A stretch of 64,000 bases of DNA from positions 248,001 to 312,000 of the forward strand of contig CAWBPA010000021.1 in the NCBI GenBank assembly GCA_963790545.1, written 5' to 3'. This DNA comes from DATBJG01 sp963790545 (GTDB lineage Bacteria > Acidobacteriota > Vicinamibacteria > Vicinamibacterales > JAMQPK01). Position numbers and translations under genes: made by a program. Shown here in pieces: positions 55,827 through 64,000 of this stretch. A model generated the notes under the pieces. That model was not told where the DNA came from. It saw only the letters and a program-made list of their open reading frames with translations, and did no database searches. Positions within the stretch are counted from its first letter, which is position 1; each line of letters starts with the position of its first letter.

Positions 55827-56627
55827 ATGACCACAGCCCTGGCCCGTACAACGATTCGCCTGATTGCAGCCATTGCGGTCGCGACCTCGACGATCCAACC
55901 TGCGCTGGCGCAATGGCCTTCGTACCCCTGGAAGAACATGTCGCGTACCTCTGACGGCAAGGTCGATCTCAACGCGCCTCCACGGCGCACCGCCGACGGC
56001 AAGATCGATCTGTCCGGCTTCTGGATGCCGACCGACCGCGTCAAGCACCTGCTCAATCTCGCGGCAGATCTGAAACCGGGAGAGGTCCCGCTGAGACCGT
56101 GGGCCGAGGCCGTGTACAAAGAGCGCATCGAAACCAACGGCAAGGATCACCCGGGCGTGCGGTGCTGGCCGTCTGGCATTCCCGAAAAGCTCAACATCCC
56201 CGACGGGCTCAAACTGGTCCAGACACCCGACGTCATGATTTTCCTGCACGAGTCGCGCACCATCTATCGCCAGATATTCACCGACGGACGGCCGCTGCCC
56301 AATCTCAAGCAGGCGCAGCCAATGTGGATGGGGTATTCGGTCGGCCGGTGGGAAGGTGACGTGTTCGTCGTCGAAACCATCGGCCAGAACGGACAGACCT
56401 GGCTCGATATGCGCGGGCTCCCCGGCACCGAGGCGCTTCGCATCGTCGAGCGCTACACGCGGCCGACCCTCGGACGCATCTACATCGACGTCACCATCGA
56501 CGATCCGGAGGCCTACACGAGGCCGTGGACCGTGCAGCTGTCATGGGACCTGCAGCCGGATACCGATCTGATCGAGAGCATCTGCGAGGAAAACAACAAG
56601 GACCTGCCCCATATGGTCGGCAAATAG
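55827..56627 (+). CDS. Secreted protein of the DGKPDLSG.W type (copy 2)
   Basis: Intact, 266 residues from ATG 55827; signal peptide IRLIAAIAVATSTIQPALAQ. It aligns along its length with copy 1: TADGKIDLSGFWMPTD, GVRCWPSGIPEKLNIPDGLK, IFLHESRTIYRQIFTDGRPLP, GYSVGRWEGDVFVVETIG, YTRPTLGRIYIDVTIDDPEAYTRPW (in parts) and DLIESICEENNKD. The conserved C in SICEEN/FICAEN and the earlier C in CWPSG/CLPIG could form a disulfide. Tandem, diverged copies suggest a local duplication followed by specialisation. The 165 bases between the two hold no gene. Confidence 0.82.
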   Translation: MTTALARTTIRLIAAIAVATSTIQPALAQWPSYPWKNMSRTSDGKVDLNAPPRRTADGKIDLSGFWMPTDRVKHLLNLAADLKPGEVPLRPWAEAVYKERIETNGKDHPGVRCWPSGIPEKLNIPDGLKLVQTPDVMIFLHESRTIYRQIFTDGRPLPNLKQAQPMWMGYSVGRWEGDVFVVETIGQNGQTWLDMRGLPGTEALRIVERYTRPTLGRIYIDVTIDDPEAYTRPWTVQLSWDLQPDTDLIESICEENNKDLPHMVGK

Positions 56628-56652
56628 GGCAACGGTGCTTGACCAAAAGGCC

Positions 56653-56770
56653 TCATCCTTCCGCCAGTCTTACGAATCTCTTGATAAAGGCACTCACACT
56701 CATCCCCTCGTACCCGTTTCCACTCATCTGAATATCCAGGCTCACCTCTTGGAACATAGACCCGCAGCAC
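56653..56770 (-). pseudogene. Fragment duplicating the end of the next gene
   Basis: Minus-strand piece reading LRVYVPRGEPGYSDEWKR, then after one frame change YEGMSVSAFIKRFVRLAEG and a stop. It aligns with the C-terminus of the gene at 56924 (GRVYVPKDQAEYSAEWDRYDGM, then FIDELKKFGE, in parts). I see no upstream part of such a gene between 56770 and 56920, so this looks like a duplicated 3' remnant. Confidence 0.5.
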
Positions 56771-56923
56771 CCTCTGATGCGCAATGTGCGCAGGCTGCCG
56801 GGTTTCAAGGATCTCATGCGCGATGGGGGATTCGTTGATTACTGGCGCACCTACGGCTGGGGAGATTTGTGCCGTCCGGTCACCGAGAGGGCTTTTGTCT
56901 GCGAGTAGCGCTCGTAACCGTAT

Positions 56924-57747
56924 TCATTCGCCAAACTTTTTCAACTCGTCAATGAAAGTACGTATGGGCATTCCGTCATACCTGTCCCACTCAGCCGAGT
57001 ATTCAGCTTGGTCTTTCGGCACATAGACCCGTCCAGTTCGGACCGGGAAGAGCAACGCGAGCCCCCACAGTCTCTGACACGAGTCTTCGAGGAAGGCCAC
57101 GTATTCCTCGCCAGCTCTTGCCGGGGTGCGCTTCCCCGTCACAATCCGGTCACCGTGACGAATCGAACCCGAGTCGCTTTGAAGAACCCAGATTGTGCTG
57201 AGAGGCGTAATGTGCATCGGTCGGCGGTGGAGTTCGCCAGGCGGGTCGAGATTTTTCCGTGTAGGGTTTGACAACCGCGATGATCGCAGCACGATGCTCG
57301 GTCGTCGGACGGCCAGCTTTGAGCGAGGCGATTAGTGACTCGACAATCCGAAGATGGACGACAGCCGCGAACCCGCGGTACGCCGACCGGGGATCTGCGA
57401 CGATTGTGATGGGGTCGACCAGACCTACTTCCATCGTCAAGTCGAGACGCGTTGTGCTTCCTGCAACAACGTTCACACCAGACCGATTGATCGTGACGAA
57501 ACCTGCCAGATGCCCGGAGACTGCGTAGACTCCTGTGGGCAAACTGCGCACGTCAAACTGACCGTCGCCATCGGTCTGAACCACGACCTGGTGAGAATCA
57601 CCACTTACCGTCATCGTCACACCAGGTAATGCCGCACCGCACACGGTCGGAAACCCGACCCAGAGCCGCGACTCATGCTGCGCCTGCAGCGCCGCGGGAA
57701 AACCCGATCAGAAGCACAGCGGCTGCACCGACGAAGATACCGGTCAT
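56924..57747 (-). CDS. Exported carboxypeptidase-regulatory-like protein, frame-broken
   Basis: About 274 codons. ATG 57747 gives a signal (TGIFVGAAAVLLIGFSRGA); a frame change near 57690 leads to QAQHESRLWVGFP and the regulatory-like beta domain (CGAALPGVTMTVSGDSHQVV, TDGDGQFDVRSLPTGVYAVS, HLAGFVTINRSGVNVVAG). A helical region follows (LRIVESLIASLKAGRPTTEH), then after a second change near 57180 the C-terminus EYVAFLEDSCQRLWGLALLF and GRVYVPKDQAEYSAEW. The beta domain is like the N-terminal domain of acidobacterial TonB receptors, but no plug or barrel follows. The C-terminal block is duplicated at 56653. Function unknown. Confidence 0.7.
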
Positions 57748-57760
57748 GAAAGGCCCTGGC

Positions 57761-58291
57761 TCAGGCCACCAACCCGTATCGTTGCTGCAGGACCTGACAA
57801 TGGTGATCGACATGTCCCAGAATTATGTAGAAGAGGGCACGGGCACTCACCGGATAACCATTGGCCAGCCCCCTGCGCTCCCAAGCCGTCGGTCCCAACC
57901 CACGAACCAAGACAATCGTCGCGTTACGAACGGCGACCCAGTCGGCAACCAGATCGGCCAACGCGCGCTCGTCAAATCTGGCCACCCCAACATACGACTT
58001 CTCATCGAATCCGGGAAGCGGCGTCTCGTCACCGCGCGCAATCCTCAATAGCCGATACGCGAACACGCGCTCGGTATCTCCCATGTGCCCGATGACTTCC
58101 TTCACGCTCCACTTGTCCGGTGCGTAGCGAAAGCCCGCCTGCACTTCGGAGACCCCAGCCAGCAGATGACGCACTCGCTCCCGCTGTTTGGCCAGTTCCT
58201 GAATCGAATCCTCGCCACTCGACACTTGCTGGATGTAGTCAGCATAGAACGGGGCGAATTCATCATTGTTGGGGCGGGGTACGGTTTGCAT
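57761..58291 (-). CDS. DinB-family protein
   Basis: Intact, about 176 residues from ATG 58291 (QTVPRPNNDEFAPFYADYI). DinB/YfiT four-helix-bundle fold: VSSGEDSIQELAKQRERVRHLL, YAPDKWSVKEVIGHMGDTERVFAYR, GFDEKSYV, IILGHVDHHCQVLQQRYG. The three metal-binding His positions of the family are present (GHMGDTE, and H-DHH in GHVDHHCQVL). Members are metal-dependent thiol transferases or of unknown role, often stress-linked. It is followed by the signal-peptide gene at 57747 and preceded by a VOC gene, all on the minus strand with short gaps. Confidence 0.9.
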   Translation of the reverse strand: MQTVPRPNNDEFAPFYADYIQQVSSGEDSIQELAKQRERVRHLLAGVSEVQAGFRYAPDKWSVKEVIGHMGDTERVFAYRLLRIARGDETPLPGFDEKSYVGVARFDERALADLVADWVAVRNATIVLVRGLGPTAWERRGLANGYPVSARALFYIILGHVDHHCQVLQQRYGLVA

Positions 58292-58362
58292 CACGAGATA
58301 CTCCAACACATAGATGACCGTCGGCTGCTCGCGTTGACGCAACCTGTAGGAGGGAACGCGGG

Positions 58363-58746
58363 TTAGCGAGTGCCAGCCGCCGGTGCGATCGCAACAGCGT
58401 GCCGAGGCTCGTACAACATGACCTCGACACCGCCTGGCAGATTGAGCATGACGGTAATGCCAAAGCCCTCGTCTTCGGGCTCGCCTTTGACCTCGATGCC
58501 CTTCGTCCGCAGATCCTTGATGGTGGACCCTATGTCGTCGCACATCAGGGTGAACTGGTGACGGACTCCCGATTCGTACGTCGGACCCTCGGCAGGATGC
58601 ACGCCCAGCTCCGCAGGCGGAAGTGCAAAGATGAGCCATCCCTCACCCGCATCGACATGCTTCCAACCGAACACGTCGCGGAGCGCTGCGCGTAGGGCGT
58701 CGGGTTCCGGCGTGTAGAGCAGGACGTGAGCGCCAGTAATCGCCAT
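58363..58746 (-). CDS. VOC (glyoxalase/bleomycin-resistance) family protein
   Basis: Intact, about 127 residues from ATG 58746, with GGGGGT upstream. The fold repeats two beta-alpha-beta-beta-beta units: ITGAHVLLYTPEPDALRAAL to WLIFALPPAELGVHP, and HQFTLMCDDIGSTIKDLRTKG to GFGITVMLNLPGGVEVMLYEP. Metal ligands expected in the family (His near the start of unit 1 and Glu in the last strand) correspond to GAH and EVMLYEP. It could be a lyase, dioxygenase or resistance protein; the sequence does not say. A C-terminal tail (APAAGTR) follows. Confidence 0.88.
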   Translation of the reverse strand: MAITGAHVLLYTPEPDALRAALRDVFGWKHVDAGEGWLIFALPPAELGVHPAEGPTYESGVRHQFTLMCDDIGSTIKDLRTKGIEVKGEPEDEGFGITVMLNLPGGVEVMLYEPRHAVAIAPAAGTR

Positions 58747-58936
58747 CGTTACCCCCAAAACATTTAATGCCGGCCGCGTCGGCAAGGCTGAAATCTTCCC
58801 ATCTGGCGCGAGTGTAGATCAACCCGCACCAGGTGCGCAGGAGTACTGAGAACCCCAGCCTGGGCCTGGATGGAAGCAGGTAGACGGCAATCGGGCAAGG
58901 GCCTATGATTCCGCGAATAGACAAAGGAGGTCGACG

Positions 58937-61060
58937 ATGTCGCGTGGATCACGCCGTGCGGTGCTGCCTCTGCTCGTCCTCGTCGTCATCTGTGGGTTGA
59001 CGACGGTACGGTTCTCCGGCCAGGGCGCCCCCAAGACCGGAGAGTGGCGAACCTACGGCGGCGATCTCGGCCACACTCGCTACTCCCCGCTCGACCAGAT
59101 CAACGCCGACAATTTCAACACGCTTGAAGTTGCCTGGCGTTTCAAGACCGACAACCTCGGGCCACAGCCGGAATTCAACCTCCAATCGACCCCGCTCATG
59201 GTCAACGGGGTGCTCTACAGCACCGGTGGAACCCGCCGCGCGGTCGTGGCGCTCGACGCGCGAACCGGCGAAATACTGTGGACGTACAGACTCAACGAAG
59301 GCAAACGCGCCGAGGTGGCGCCGCGGCGGCTTTCTGGACGCGGTCTCGCCTATTGGAGCGACGGCAAGAAGAACGCATCCTCTACGTCACGCAGGGGTAT
59401 CAACTCGTCGCGCTCGATGCCAAGACCGGCCGGCCCGTCCCAGGCTTTGGGAAAGACGGCCTGGTGGATCTCAAGCTCGACAACGATCAGGCCGTGGATC
59501 CGAATACCGGCGAATTCGGCCTCCATGCTGTGCCCGTCGTCGCCGGCAATACCGTCATCGTCGGCGCCGCACACCTGCCGGGCGGATCGCCGCGAAGCAA
59601 AACCAACGTGAAGGGCTACATCCGTGCGTATGACGTGCGGACCGGCAAGCGACTGTGGATCTTCCACACGATTCCCATGCCGGGCGAATTCGGCAACGAG
59701 ACATGGTTGAACGATTCGTGGGCCTATACGGGGAACGCGGGGGTCTGGTCGAACATCGCCGTCGACGAAGAGCTGGGCCTTGTCTATCTCCCCGTTGAGT
59801 TGCCGACTGGCGATTGGTATGGCGGCAACCGGCCAGGCAACGGTCTATTTGGAGAAAGCCTTGTCGCGGTCGATCTGAAAACAGGGCAGCGGCGCTGGCA
59901 CTATCAGTTGATCCATCATGGGATCTGGGACTACGACAATCCTGCGCCATCGATCCTCATAGACATTACGGTCAACGGCAAGACGATCAAAGCCCTGGCG
60001 CATCCAACCAAGCAGGCGTTCATGTACGTGTTCGATCGGGCGACAGGCGCGCCCGTGTGGCCGATCGAAGAGCGGCCCGTACCGAAAGGCGATGTGCCTG
60101 GTGAATGGTACTCGCCGACGCAGCCCTTCCCGACAAAGCCGCCAGCCTTCGATCGCCAGGGATTTTCGATCGACGACTTGATCGATTTCACGCCAGAGCT
60201 GAGGGCGGAAGCCATCAAGCTCGTGTCGCGGTACAAGATAGGGCCGCTTTACACGCCGCCCGTGGTCAGCAAGTGGGAAGGTCCGCTTGCCACGCTCATG
60301 CTGCCGTCGGCTGGCGGCGGCGTCAACTGGGCCGGCGGATCGGCAGATCCGGAGACCGGCATGGTGTACGTCGGGTCAGTCACCACACCCACCGCTGTGG
60401 GACTGGTGCCGGCCGATCCGGCGAAGAGCGATTTTGGGTACGCATCGGGTCGGGCGCAGAATCCCGCGGCGCCTCCATCGGCCGCAGGCGGTCGGGGAAG
60501 GGCCGCCGGAGCTGGCGGCGCTGCGGCCGGAGCCCTGACACCGCAGGTTGTCGGTGGTGTCGGCGACGTCCCGGCGGGCCCCGTGGCAGCGCCCGCCGAG
60601 GGCGGTGGTGGCGGCGGACTCAATATTCAAGGATTGCCGCTCGTCAAACCACCATGGGGACGCATCACCGCATATGACATGAACCGGGGAGAAATCGCGT
60701 GGCAGATTGCGCACGGTGAGACGCCAGACAACGTGCGCAACCACCCAGCCTTGAAAGGGTTGAACATTCCACGCACCGGCCGGCAGGGTCGGCTGGGAAC
60801 GCTCGTCACAAAGACACTTCTCATTGCCGGCGAGGGAGGCCTCTTCACGACGCCATCAGGTCAGCGAGGCGCCATGCTGCGCGCGTACGACAAAGCGACC
60901 GGTAAGGAGGTCGGGGCGGTGTACATGCCAGCCCCACAAACGGGATCGCCGATGACCTACATGCTGGATGGCCGACAGGTACATTGTCGTCGCGATTAGC
61001 ACCGCCAACTACAGCGGCGAGCTTCTTGCGCTCAGGCTGCCGGTCGCCACGAATCGATAG
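58937..61060 (+). CDS. PQQ-dependent dehydrogenase (quinoprotein), two frame breaks
   Basis: Exported eight-bladed quinoprotein of about 705 codons. ATG 58937 has a perfect AAAGGAGG upstream. The signal is VLPLLVLVVICGLTTVRF. Propeller start: GEWRTYGGDLGHTRYSPLDQ, then LMVNGVLYSTGG and VVALDARTGEILWTYRL. The frame changes near 59340 and 60980. Later blades: YQLVALDAKTGRPVPGFG, YIRAYDVRTGKRLWIFHTIP, HHGIWDYDNPAPSILIDI, TAYDMNRGEIAWQIAHG. The pattern is like quinoprotein glucose/alcohol dehydrogenases. A Gly/Ala/Pro low-complexity insert of about 45 residues (around 60475-60630) interrupts it, and no cytochrome c site is present, unlike the gene at 29567. The last 27 residues lie after the second break. 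Confidence 0.9.
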
Positions 61061-61118
61061 GCAGGGGGACCGGATCCGACGGAGGACTGCGATCGGGGCC
61101 GGAACCGTCGGGTCCGGC

Positions 61119-61508
61119 CTAGGATTCGAACCGTCGCAGGTGGCGTGCCAAATTGAGTGCGAGGATGAAGAGGAGAGGCGCCGTCGCCACTCCCGGTGTG
61201 TATCCGCCTTGCCAGAGGCTCCAGCTCGGGTGGACAATTCCGTTGAGGACCTCGACGACGACCCAGCCCCACCCGAACGTCACCGCCGACGGCCACCCTC
61301 GTCGGAACGGCCAGAGAAAACACCAGATTCCAAACGCCACAACCAGGATGTTGATGATCAGGAATCCCTGCTGGCGGTCCGTCGCGACTAAGCCCGTGAG
61401 GAATCGGGCTGGTGGGAACGACTCCCAGAGTCGACCGACGTATTCCTCGACGGAATGCGCGGCCTGAGCTAGAACGAGCGCGCCGAACGCCGCCTGGAGT
61501 CGAGACAT
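61119..61508 (-). CDS. HXXEE-domain membrane protein, intact copy
   Basis: Complete 129-residue protein from ATG 61508. It starts SRLQAAFGALVLAQAAHSVEEY, in which H-SV-EE is the family motif, then VGRLWESFPPARFLTGLVATD, four hydrophobic helices (GFLIINILVVAFGIWCFLWPF; PSAVTFGWGWVVVEVLNGIV; APLLFILALNLARHL) and a basic end. Its frame-broken relative is at 54325. Both copies lie on the minus strand and follow or precede DGKPDLSG and PQQ genes. The fold is predicted to be a four-helix membrane bundle; the role is unknown. Confidence 0.85.
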   Translation of the reverse strand: MSRLQAAFGALVLAQAAHSVEEYVGRLWESFPPARFLTGLVATDRQQGFLIINILVVAFGIWCFLWPFRRGWPSAVTFGWGWVVVEVLNGIVHPSWSLWQGGYTPGVATAPLLFILALNLARHLRRFES

Positions 61509-61518
61509 GCGCGGCGAA

Positions 61519-62058
61519 TCATTCGTGCGGGGCAGTCTCTCGTCGTGAATTGCTGTCAGCCAGGTTCTTTCGCATGAACACGCAGGCCATCGCTCGCCCA
61601 GAGGCCAACTGATGCGTACCGCGACCCACCTCCTCGAAGCCGTTCGCCTTGTAGAACTCGACGGCCGCAAGTGAGGCATCAATCACGAGCCTGGCGGCGC
61701 CAGCAGACACCGCTGCGGCTTCAGCGGACCGGAACAACGTCGAGCCTATCCCGAGCCTGGCGGCGCTGCCCCTGACATACACAGAGGTGCCGTGTTCGCG
61801 GCCATCGATCCGGTGGGACGAAAAGCCCAGGACTTCTGGCCTGCCGTTGCCCGCGCCAACTGCGATCCAGAAGACTTCCCCGCGAGCCATGGCCTTCAGG
61901 TAGAGGTCACTCGTGATGCGATCGGCCCAATCGCGGACGATCGTCGCGTCGTAATACCGAGCGCCAATCGAACGGATGGAATCCAGATGAGCCGCAGCAA
62001 TCTCGTCCACGTCCGCCGGTCCCGCGCGACGAACCTCAAAGTTGATGGTCTGCCCCAT
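61519..62058 (-). CDS. GNAT-family N-acetyltransferase
   Basis: Intact, 179 residues from ATG 62058 (GQTINFEVRRAGPADVDEIA). GNAT landmarks: the N-terminal beta-alpha (VRRAGPADVDEIAAAHLDSIRS), central strand VFWIAVGAG and VLGFSSHRIDG, the acetyl-CoA loop SVYVRGSAARLGIGSTLFRSAE (R/Q-x-x-G-x-G/A type) and the closing FYKANGFEEVGRG. The acceptor is unknown. The stop lies 11 bases before the HXXEE ATG, so the two are probably co-transcribed. Confidence 0.92.
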   Translation of the reverse strand: MGQTINFEVRRAGPADVDEIAAAHLDSIRSIGARYYDATIVRDWADRITSDLYLKAMARGEVFWIAVGAGNGRPEVLGFSSHRIDGREHGTSVYVRGSAARLGIGSTLFRSAEAAAVSAGAARLVIDASLAAVEFYKANGFEEVGRGTHQLASGRAMACVFMRKNLADSNSRRETAPHE

Positions 62059-62096
62059 AAACCGCCGCCAGCCTTGCGTTCGGGCCGGTCGCTCAT

Positions 62097-62133
62097 TCTG
62101 TCTTCTGTTCTTCTGAATTCTGTATTCTTCCCT
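62097..62133. repeat. TTCTGTCTTCTGTTCTTCTG tract
   Basis: Two to three units of TTCTGTCTTCTG and TTCTGAATTCTGTATTC between the GNAT and VWA genes, the fourth occurrence of this word family in the window. Confidence 0.85.
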
Positions 62134-62134
62134 T

Positions 62135-62926
62135 TCACTGCTCCACGAGAATCTTTCCGGTCAGCAGGAAGTCGAGCGTGTCTGTCAGTTCCTGCGCGTT
62201 GGCGGCTGCAAGCACAAGGCCGCCGGCATTCTTGACGGCCTCAAACCGGGCGGCCGCAATGTCAAAGGCGACGAAGTACACGGACGGACGCTCCGACTCG
62301 GGGCGGCGCGTCAACGCGGCCATCACATCCGCGGGACGATGGCCATCGGTGTTCTCCCCGTCGGTGACGACGAGGAGATGACGCCGGGTGAAGCCCGCCA
62401 TGTCCAGTTCGCGCTTCCCCACGATGAGCGCATCGCCAATTGGCGTGCCACCATTGGGCACCATTCGCGCCAGCGCCTCTTCGGCGCGCGCGGGATCCGG
62501 CGGCAGCAGCGGAATGACTTCGCGGGTGGTGAGACCCCGACCGCGCTCGCGCTCACCGCTGAACTCGAACAGTCCAACGACAACGGTCTCCTGAGGGTGC
62601 GCCTTGGCGTACCGATCGAACTGCCGCACGAGATCCAGCGCCGCGCGGCGCGCGATGTCAATTTTGCGCCCGCCGCCGGACTCTCCCACCTCGTCGGCCA
62701 TGCTGCCCGACACATCCAGCAGCACGATCGCGGCAATGCCCTCTCGCGGCTCCCCGGCAGCCGATGGTGTCATCTCGCGTTCGATTTCCGCTACCCGATC
62801 GACGTTGACCTCGCGCTCGTTCCGGCGCCGGTCGGGTGCCATCCACCAGATGGCGACAAGAATGAACAACGCGAGACCGATGAGATTCCCGAAGACCTGA
62901 CCGCCTCGCGAGTGTCGGTGTCTCAC
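62135..62926 (-). CDS. Membrane-anchored VWA-domain protein
   Basis: Intact, 263 residues from ATG 62926. One membrane helix (VFGNLIGLALFILVAIWWM) is followed by a short basic linker and a VWA domain with complete MIDAS: VLLDVSGSMADEV, Thr in NGGTPIGDAL and Asp in VVTDGENTDG. Unlike the two exported VWA proteins at 4843 and 13062 it lacks their N-terminal beta domain and QY.LGY ending, and is nearer to the BatA/chelatase-associated type. Its start is three bases after the stop of the amine oxidase gene, so the two are probably one transcript. Confidence 0.9.
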   Translation of the reverse strand: MRHRHSRGGQVFGNLIGLALFILVAIWWMAPDRRRNEREVNVDRVAEIEREMTPSAAGEPREGIAAIVLLDVSGSMADEVGESGGGRKIDIARRAALDLVRQFDRYAKAHPQETVVVGLFEFSGERERGRGLTTREVIPLLPPDPARAEEALARMVPNGGTPIGDALIVGKRELDMAGFTRRHLLVVTDGENTDGHRPADVMAALTRRPESERPSVYFVAFDIAAARFEAVKNAGGLVLAAANAQELTDTLDFLLTGKILVEQ

Positions 62927-62929
62927 AAT

Positions 62930-64000
62930 TCAGGCGACCTTCTTCGCCACACCGTCACGTTCGGCGAGCGCCCGGGCCACCAGCGCTCCCGAGTGCAGGG
63001 CGCCTTCCATGAAGCCCATGAATGCGTAGCTCGTGTGCTCTCCCGCAAACCGGAGCCGACTCTGCGCATTCCAGAGCAACGGTCCCATCGTGGTGACCTG
63101 ACCCGGTGCCGGGAATGAATACGATCCCCGCACCCAAATGTCCGACGGCCAATCCATGAACCGGCCCTTGACGAACGCGGGACGGATGCCGGTATACACC
63201 TTCGACAGTTCGGCGAGCGAGTTCTCGACACGAAGTGCGGCTGGCCACGCCCGGCAGGTATCGGCATCCGGCCCGCCGGAAAAGGCCGTGATGACCGTGC
63301 CGGCGCCGGGCTGACCGTCTGTCGCGTGCCAGGTCATGTTGATCGGCCCGTCCGATAGCAGATCGGGTGCGAGCTCCGCTCGCCGCCAGAATGGGTTCTG
63401 CACGGCAATGAGGCATTTGACATTGATGCCCATCTGAGGAGCGAGCGCCGAGGGCAATGCCGGATCGAACGCGATCTTGTTCCAGACGGGTGCCGGCGCC
63501 GTCACAATCACATCGTCGGCTTCCAACACACGCCCGTTCGCAAGCTTCACGCTCACCGTTTTCTCGCGGACGGTGACGGCTTCAACCGCGGAGTTGAGAA
63601 GGACACGGCCATCTCCAACAGCTGAGGCGAGGCGCCGGGCCAGTAGCTGATTCCCCCCTTTGCAACGATAGACCTCCGAGTCGGTCCAGTACTTCTCGCC
63701 GCCGTGGCCCTTGATCATGGCCAGGTTGCCGAGGTAGCTCTGCCACTCGGTCCGGACCCCGTTGTCCGCGGTCATCATCGCGTCCATGGCGACCTTGCAG
63801 CGTTCGGACGCGGCAAGCCCCTGGACCCACGACGCCAACGTCCGCCGGTCGAGCGCGTCCGCGCCGGGGGTCATCCACGGCCGGTCCGCATCGGTGACAC
63901 GCGCCGCATCCTCGTTAATGGAGCTGACAACCTTCTCGAGCTCCGTCCAGAGCGCCTCGGACTCGTCGGCACTCAACCGCTTGCCGCCAAGCATGATCGG
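62930..64000 (-). CDS. Flavin amine oxidase, C-terminal part (5' end beyond the window)
   Basis: About 355 residues of a monoamine-oxidase-type flavoprotein; the N-terminal FAD-binding motif must lie to the right of the window. Seen: substrate-domain helices (WTELEKVVSSINEDAARV), the FAD-binding middle SEVYRCKGGNQLLARRLASAV, GRVLLNSAVEAVTVRE, VIVTAPAPVWNKIAFDPAL, and the C-terminal flavin motif RLRFAGEHTSYAFMGFMEGAL. The last block is the conserved end of the family (AGEHT). It could oxidise amines or amino acids. The frame is unbroken. It precedes the VWA gene by three bases. Confidence 0.88.
   Translation of the reverse strand, partial: PIMLGGKRLSADESEALWTELEKVVSSINEDAARVTDADRPWMTPGADALDRRTLASWVQGLAASERCKVAMDAMMTADNGVRTEWQSYLGNLAMIKGHGGEKYWTDSEVYRCKGGNQLLARRLASAVGDGRVLLNSAVEAVTVREKTVSVKLANGRVLEADDVIVTAPAPVWNKIAFDPALPSALAPQMGINVKCLIAVQNPFWRRAELAPDLLSDGPINMTWHATDGQPGAGTVITAFSGGPDADTCRAWPAALRVENSLAELSKVYTGIRPAFVKGRFMDWPSDIWVRGSYSFPAPGQVTTMGPLLWNAQSRLRFAGEHTSYAFMGFMEGALHSGALVARALAERDGVAKKVA

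Overview
The window is GC-rich chromosomal DNA from a free-living bacterium. The gene content points to Acidobacteriota, most likely the Vicinamibacteria. It carries the CRTAC1/FG-GAP plus TPR lipoprotein pair, VWA proteins with the conserved ending QY.LGY, DUF1800-DUF1501 pairs, PQQ beta-propeller proteins, DUF5916 proteins, carboxypeptidase-regulatory-like repeat proteins and many intergenic simple-repeat tracts. The lineage is inferred from gene families only. I saw no rRNA, tRNA or CRISPR array. About half of the long genes are broken by one to about ten frame changes, even single-copy biosynthetic genes such as hisD, hisC, hisB and hisA, while their motifs stay intact on both sides of each break. 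The simplest reading is uncorrected indel error in a long-read or low-coverage assembly, so broken genes are annotated as one gene unless other evidence shows decay.

Layout. 1-4.6 kb: heavy-metal RND efflux (adaptor, CzcA/CusA pump, DUF190). 4.8-5.9 kb: a VWA protein. 5.9-9.4 kb (minus): MgtE-type magnesium transporter and an APC permease with a stress-protein-like tail. 9.7-14.0 kb: a KinB/AlgB-like two-component pair with a VWA gene. 14.0-14.3 kb: remnant of an Eco57I-type restriction-modification protein. 14.5-19.8 kb: an amidohydrolase that has lost metal ligands, a CRTAC1 lipoprotein and a TPR lipoprotein. 19.8-24.2 kb: a GcvT-like protein and two tandem FAD oxidoreductases. 24.2-33.1 kb: DUF5916, a PH-like membrane protein, an M20 peptidase, a PQQ/cytochrome c dehydrogenase and a P5C-type aldehyde dehydrogenase. 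33.2-38.2 kb: a carboxypeptidase-regulatory-like protein and the DUF1800/DUF1501 pair. 38.3-39.1 kb: an orphan microcompartment shell gene facing a MerR gene. 39.2-44.2 kb: ThiO, a glycine-zipper protein, SixA, a small secreted protein and RmuC. 44.3-50.8 kb: a histidine operon (hisI-G-D-C-B-H-F-A) preceded by a promoter, a His-rich leader peptide and an intrinsic terminator. 50.9-53.4 kb: an AAA ATPase, probably leaderless, and an IS5-family element. 53.4-64 kb: small secreted, DinB, VOC, HXXEE and GNAT proteins, a PQQ dehydrogenase, a VWA protein and a window-edge amine oxidase.

The two most distinctive signals are the histidine attenuator and the palindromic/short-word repeats. The attenuator is a 28-residue leader with eight His in ten codons, then an 11-bp GC hairpin with a U-run just before hisI. 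The repeats fill most intergenic gaps, and one palindromic copy sits in frame inside the CRTAC1 gene, adding about 25 residues to the protein. The orphan BMC-H/MerR pair is the third feature that merits follow-up.
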